Under the pieces are notes generated by a model. That model did no database searches and had not been told where the DNA came from. It saw only the letters and a list, made by a program, of their open reading frames with translations. From SIG575 sp045542485 (lineage in GTDB: Bacteria > Bacillota > Clostridia > Oscillospirales > Acutalibacteraceae): a DNA stretch of 64,000 nucleotides. The translations under genes and the position numbers were made by a program. Below, piece by piece: positions 60,814 through 64,000 of the stretch; position 1 is the stretch's first letter, and each line of letters opens with the position of its first letter. Location of the stretch: NCBI GenBank assembly GCA_045542485.1, contig JAZQLC010000010.1:29672-93671 (forward strand), read 5' to 3'.

Positions 60814-60846
60814 TTGTAAGATTACCGAGTTTTTTAGACTATATTA
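60814..60846 (+). promoter_or_regulatory. ECF-type promoter site 4
   Basis: TTGTAAGA (60814-60821), 14 nt, AGACTATATTA (60836-60846). Confidence 0.78.
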
Positions 60847-60900
60847 TTGAAAAGTAAAATTAAATGAATATTGTATCAAGTAAAGGATAAGGTGATACCA

Positions 60901-60924
60901 ATGTGGATGATAATATATACGTGA
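60901..60924 (+). other. Candidate 7-residue leader ORF
   Basis: Encodes MWMIIYT and stops. AAGGTGATACCA stands before it; nearly the same block (AAGGTGATTCCA) precedes the 62350 mini-ORF. Confidence 0.3.
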
Positions 60925-60985
60925 TTACTAATATTTTTTAATGCCTAAAAATAATGATATTAAAAAACTACGGAGGTATATTATA

Positions 60986-61972
60986 ATGAAAAAGTTTTTC
61001 CAAAAAAGTTTATCTGTGTTTTTATCTTTTGTTTTTTTGATTTCAATTTTTTCAATAAGTTCCTATGCGATAAATGTTGGAGAACTTGTTGCCGAAAAAA
61101 ATATAACAATCAACGAATGGGATGAATACAAAAAAGTAGTTTCTAAAACAGATAAGGAACTTTTAGCTCTTGGCTGTACAAAAGAAGATATCATTAATAT
61201 AAGAAATTTTGATTATGAAAAAGAAATTCGCAATCGTGCTTCATTAGATGATCAAACGTTGAGAAATTACAGATATACAGATGATGAAATAGTAGAATTG
61301 CGTAAAGCTGCAGCTATGGATGATATTCCAGAAAATGTCATTAGATCCATTTCTACGGCTACTATGACCTCGAATTTAAGCTATGTTAGTAATGGTTCTC
61401 GTACAGAAAATAATACACCAATGTATTATGTGAATATGAAATATTCTTGGTCATGGAGTAGAATTCCTTTCTTTAGAATTGTCGATATGGTTGCTGTCGT
61501 GTTTGACTCGAACACATCAAATAGTTTTACATACTGCGTACAGCCAAACAATAAAGTGCATGCTAATCTAATTTCTGTTCATCCTTCATACTCAACCATT
61601 AGCCAGGTGGAACCTTGGGTACTTTCAACTGAGCATACAAATAGCATTTCAGCTAAATTCGCCTTAGCATTAACTGATGGCGATGGTGTACTAACACACT
61701 TTGCGTATAGTGGATACGGTACTTTTCAGTTAACAAATCGCTCCAACGCAGCAATGTTATATGTGGATGCGGCTTATGGACACACAACAATTAACATTGT
61801 TCCAAATTATTCCTTGAGCGGTTCAGGAGTTTCCCTCGGGATAGATTTTAGGTTAGGTATGGATGAGCAACACTGCACAGGTTATTTTTATGAGAACTTT
61901 ACGATAGCCCAAAAATACATATACCATGGAACAGTATATGGAAAAAACAACACGGGAGGAACAGCCGCATAA
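60986..61972 (+). CDS. Secreted protein of unknown function
   Basis: A 328-residue exported protein. The signal peptide is SLSVFLSFVFLISIFSISSYA. A charged helical region (NEWDEYKKVVSKTDKELLALG) precedes a Ser/Thr-, Tyr- and Trp-rich beta domain (YVNMKYSWSWSRIPFFRIVD; FQLTNRSNAAMLYVDAAYG). I do not recognise it. ATG at 60986 follows CGGAGG. It lies behind ECF site 4 and is followed by a small membrane protein, the same secreted-then-small-protein layout as the toxin/immunity pair. Confidence 0.78.
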   Translation: MKKFFQKSLSVFLSFVFLISIFSISSYAINVGELVAEKNITINEWDEYKKVVSKTDKELLALGCTKEDIINIRNFDYEKEIRNRASLDDQTLRNYRYTDDEIVELRKAAAMDDIPENVIRSISTATMTSNLSYVSNGSRTENNTPMYYVNMKYSWSWSRIPFFRIVDMVAVVFDSNTSNSFTYCVQPNNKVHANLISVHPSYSTISQVEPWVLSTEHTNSISAKFALALTDGDGVLTHFAYSGYGTFQLTNRSNAAMLYVDAAYGHTTINIVPNYSLSGSGVSLGIDFRLGMDEQHCTGYFYENFTIAQKYIYHGTVYGKNNTGGTAA

Positions 61973-61996
61973 TTATATGGGCTATAATATAAAAAG

Positions 61997-62218
61997 ATGA
62001 TTGCAATAATACTGTTAATAATTTTTCTTTTTGTTGGCTGGATAACACTTATGATACCGCTTTCAGATTCAAATTCAATCCAAATGATTTTAGCTATCGC
62101 TATGGGGTTGACTGCAGTGAACATTGCCAGTTCTACCATAATAATACAAAAACTTAATTGCTTACACAATAAATTACAAAGCCATAAAACCATTGATGAG
62201 AAAGATGATAAATTATAA
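61997..62218 (+). CDS. Small two-helix membrane protein
   Basis: A 73-residue protein with two membrane helices (IAIILLIIFLFVGWITLMI and IQMILAIAMGLTAVNIASS) and a charged C-terminal tail. It begins 24 bp after the secreted gene with only a weak ribosome-binding site, so expression is less sure. Its position is where an immunity or accessory membrane protein would be expected (inference). Confidence 0.55.
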   Translation: MIAIILLIIFLFVGWITLMIPLSDSNSIQMILAIAMGLTAVNIASSTIIIQKLNCLHNKLQSHKTIDEKDDKL

Positions 62219-62278
62219 TCATATCTAATTACAATTATATATAATAAGCTTGTATGCAACTGCTGTTTGTTTAATAAT

Positions 62279-62306
62279 TTGTATAGTCAAACACTAAAAT
62301 TATAAT
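62279..62306 (+). promoter_or_regulatory. Possible promoter of the 62.4-kb secreted gene
   Basis: TTGTAT (62279-62284), 16-nt spacer, TATAAT (62301-62306). The ECF motif is absent here. Confidence 0.45.
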
Positions 62307-62349
62307 AGTTAATAATACCGTTCAACAGGAAGGCTAAGGTGATTCCAAT

Positions 62350-62388
62350 ATGGAATTTAAATTTTCATTAGTTAAAATTATTAATTAA
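62350..62388 (+). other. Candidate 12-residue leader ORF
   Basis: Encodes MEFKFSLVKIIN and stops 24 bp before the secreted gene. The upstream block TAAGGTGATTCCA matches that of the 60901 mini-ORF. Confidence 0.3.
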
Positions 62389-62412
62389 AAATATCAAAAG
62401 GAGGTCCATAAT

Positions 62413-63168
62413 ATGAAAAAAATAGTTAGTGTTCTTTTAGTTGTTATTATGTTGTTAAGCCTACCGTTAAGCGTATATGCTGAAGAGACGGCACTCAACA
62501 ATGAAATTATGTCTGTAAATCAGTCTGTTTCATCAATCGAAAGTGAACTTGTTGCTAATGGAACAAACGTTATTGCTGAACTCAACGAAATGAAATTGCG
62601 TTTGGTTAGACTATTGGCAGAGACATCAAATTTAGTGGAAAGAGAACAGATTATAAATCAGATATCTTCCGTGGAGGATATGATAGAAGAGTATCAAAGC
62701 TATCAGAACGGAACATTATTGATTCCATATGGTAGTTTTCATTTGCTTTATTCTCCCGCAGTTTCCGCGGTAATTGCCTATTTTAATTCCAAAGACTATT
62801 ATTTGTCAGCAGAATTGTTAACTCACGCTAAAGAAAATGAAGTGCTGGATTCATTTTATAATCCGGTATATAAAACTCTTATTTCTCAAACGACAGAATA
62901 TAAAAGGTTGTATGCGAGTGGTAGCAGAAGTGGCAGTTCAAGCTTCGAGAAAACAGGAAAAACGGTAGATGATGATTTTTACTATGCAATTCACCGGTTT
63001 ACTTATTATCGCGATACAAACCATCATATGTTCTTGATATATGACAGATATGATTATGCAGTAGCTGATTACTCAAGCATTCAGGGAATTGCCGTGAATA
63101 CAATGTACAAGGCACAAGAAGCGGGAGTTATTGTTCCATTTAAAATTGAAATGGGAGTTTATATTTAA
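62413..63168 (+). CDS. Secreted protein of unknown function
   Basis: A 251-residue exported protein: signal peptide KKIVSVLLVVIMLLSLPLSVYA, a helical coiled-coil-like region (SIESELVANGTNVIAELNEMKLRLVRLL), a compact domain and a Tyr/His-rich end (HRFTYYRDTNHHMFLIYDRYDY). It is not recognised. A very good AAAGGAGG precedes the ATG. It is followed by a membrane-anchored protein, again forming a pair. Confidence 0.78.
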   Translation: MKKIVSVLLVVIMLLSLPLSVYAEETALNNEIMSVNQSVSSIESELVANGTNVIAELNEMKLRLVRLLAETSNLVEREQIINQISSVEDMIEEYQSYQNGTLLIPYGSFHLLYSPAVSAVIAYFNSKDYYLSAELLTHAKENEVLDSFYNPVYKTLISQTTEYKRLYASGSRSGSSSFEKTGKTVDDDFYYAIHRFTYYRDTNHHMFLIYDRYDYAVADYSSIQGIAVNTMYKAQEAGVIVPFKIEMGVYI

Positions 63169-63196
63169 GCTTTAATGCCAAACGATGGTGAATAAT

Positions 63197-63628
63197 ATGA
63201 GAATAAACTGTAAAAAGTTGATAGTTATATCACTTGGTTTTCTTGGAATAGCTGTGTTGTTTTTTGTCGGTACTTTCAGAGTAAACTCAAATACTTATGT
63301 TTATGAAAAATTGTGGGAAATAGATTTTACAAATGGTTTTAAAGAAATCTATTCTGCTAAAAGCGATATAGGGTTTACAGGTGATGGCATTAGGTACAGC
63401 ATTTATGAGGATAACGGAGAGCCTATCGAAAATGTTGAGTTTGTTTTGGGGAACAAATCAGAAGTAAAAGAGAAAATAGACTCATTACTAACCGAAATTG
63501 AAGTAGAAGAGTCTATGAAAATTGATACTGCCGAGGATTTCCAGTGGTGTGTTTTAGAGAAAAACAATGATACAATTATTTTTTGTAAGTCAAGCGGAAA
63601 ATTGTATGTTGTTCAAGAAACACAATAA
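63197..63628 (+). CDS. Single-pass membrane protein of unknown function
   Basis: A 143-residue protein with one N-terminal helix (LIVISLGFLGIAVLFFVGTF) and an acidic extracytoplasmic domain (FDGxx-like strands, SEVKEKIDSLLTEIEVEESM). ATG at 63197 is chosen because GGTGA lies 5 nt upstream; 63185 is the alternative. It lies 28 bp after the secreted gene and is a candidate partner or immunity protein for it (inference). Confidence 0.65.
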   Translation: MRINCKKLIVISLGFLGIAVLFFVGTFRVNSNTYVYEKLWEIDFTNGFKEIYSAKSDIGFTGDGIRYSIYEDNGEPIENVEFVLGNKSEVKEKIDSLLTEIEVEESMKIDTAEDFQWCVLEKNNDTIIFCKSSGKLYVVQETQ

Positions 63629-63713
63629 TTAAAAGGCAAGATACCAATAGCGAATTTGTTGAACGATATGGAATACATTAAAAATGCAAGAATATAAACT
63701 GAATAAAAATTGC

Positions 63714-63757
63714 AAACCGCATCGTAGCTTAACTGCTATGGTGCGGTTGGTTATTGT
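63714..63757 (+). terminator. Terminator of the last secreted/membrane pair
   Basis: AACCGCA ... TGCGGTT stem extended by GTAGC/GCTAT, followed by GGTTATT. A second perfect stem GCATTTTT/AAAAATGC lies at 63781-63800. Confidence 0.55.
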
Positions 63758-63807
63758 GTAATAATTGAGTTTAAAAATATGCATTTTTGTCGAAAAATGC
63801 AACGTTT

Positions 63808-63838
63808 TTGCAAGTAATCTTGAACATAAAACTATATT
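63808..63838 (+). promoter_or_regulatory. Degenerate fifth ECF-type site
   Basis: TTGCAAGT, 13 nt, AAACTATATT: close to the conserved site but with two changed bases in the first block and one base less spacing. What it would drive lies beyond the window edge. The short reading frame at 63787-63987 has no ribosome-binding site and is not called. Confidence 0.35.
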
Positions 63839-64000
63839 GCGATATTTTTAATATGTATAAATATAAATTGCTTGGCAAAATCAACAAAATATCTGCGTCA
63901 AAACTGTCATTTCGACAATTTTCAAAAACATTAAAATTTTTGTGTTACTTTTTGCGGTTTTCAACTCTTTATAAAGTCGGATCGTAGCCATGTCGTTCTG

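Noticed and set aside
63787..63987. A 66-codon forward frame at the right edge
   Set aside because: No Shine-Dalgarno sequence, a Lys/Phe-rich chance composition, and it overlaps a stem-loop and a promoter-like site.

Overview
The window reads as chromosomal DNA of a low-GC, spore-forming Clostridia bacterium, probably a gut or rumen Oscillospirales/Ruminococcaceae-type organism. This is inferred from gene content, not from a marker-gene search. The support is the sporulation genes (SpoIVB, a SpoIIQ-like M23 protein), T-box, FMN and SAM-I leaders, a Clostridia-type ferredoxin-linked oxoacid oxidoreductase, host- or plant-glycan hydrolases (GH38, GH78), and strong GGAGG ribosome-binding sites with frequent GTG/TTG starts.

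Layout. 1-5.5 kb: the N-terminal part of a class B penicillin-binding protein, a nitroreductase, tRNA-Thr and tRNA-Tyr, a foreign-looking GNAT gene, an alcohol-acetyltransferase-like protein, and an SGNH hydrolase next to the stop-riddled relic of another one. 5.5-14.4 kb: a leftward metabolic block. Two paralogous HTH-cupin-acyl-CoA ligase fusions each sit behind a T-box leader with its own sigma-A promoter. The second ligase runs on into a P-loop ATPase and a four-subunit 2-oxoacid:ferredoxin oxidoreductase. I read the specifier codons as Ile (ATC) and, less surely, Val (GTA). That suggests branched-chain amino acid synthesis by activation and reductive carboxylation of branched short-chain acids. 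14.4-28 kb: an anion permease, Tex, alpha-mannosidase, a 1436-residue repeat-rich surface protein, MetA, tRNA-Gln, an FMN-riboswitch-controlled RibU and acyl carrier protein, then an 800-bp AT-rich gene-free stretch with DnaA-like boxes. 28.7-53.5 kb: mostly housekeeping and envelope genes, including SpoIVB, GAPDH, LexA, Der, L32, Pgi, a D,D-carboxypeptidase, SfsA and MetK. Two proteins here are unusual: a GNAT/alpha-L-rhamnosidase fusion and a membrane PASTA pseudokinase.

53.5-64 kb is an AT-rich accessory island that opens with an orphan transposon gene (tnpV). It encodes an ECF-type sigma factor, its likely membrane anti-sigma factor, and a run of secreted proteins and lipoproteins. Four intergenic regions carry the same promoter-like sequence (TTGTAAGA, 14 nt, AGACTATATTA or close) with identical spacing. 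One lies before the anti-sigma gene and the others before secreted-protein units. One of these units is a Sec-exported protein with a C-terminal HNH nuclease motif followed by a SUKH (SMI1/KNR4) immunity-like gene. Several secreted genes are also preceded by very short ORFs with good ribosome-binding sites. My best candidate for a previously undescribed system is this sigma-factor-controlled secreted toxin/immunity locus. The T-box/acyl-CoA ligase/oxidoreductase block is the second.

No CRISPR array, rRNA, prophage or intact insertion sequence was seen. All function calls rest on reading motifs by eye; no database search was run.
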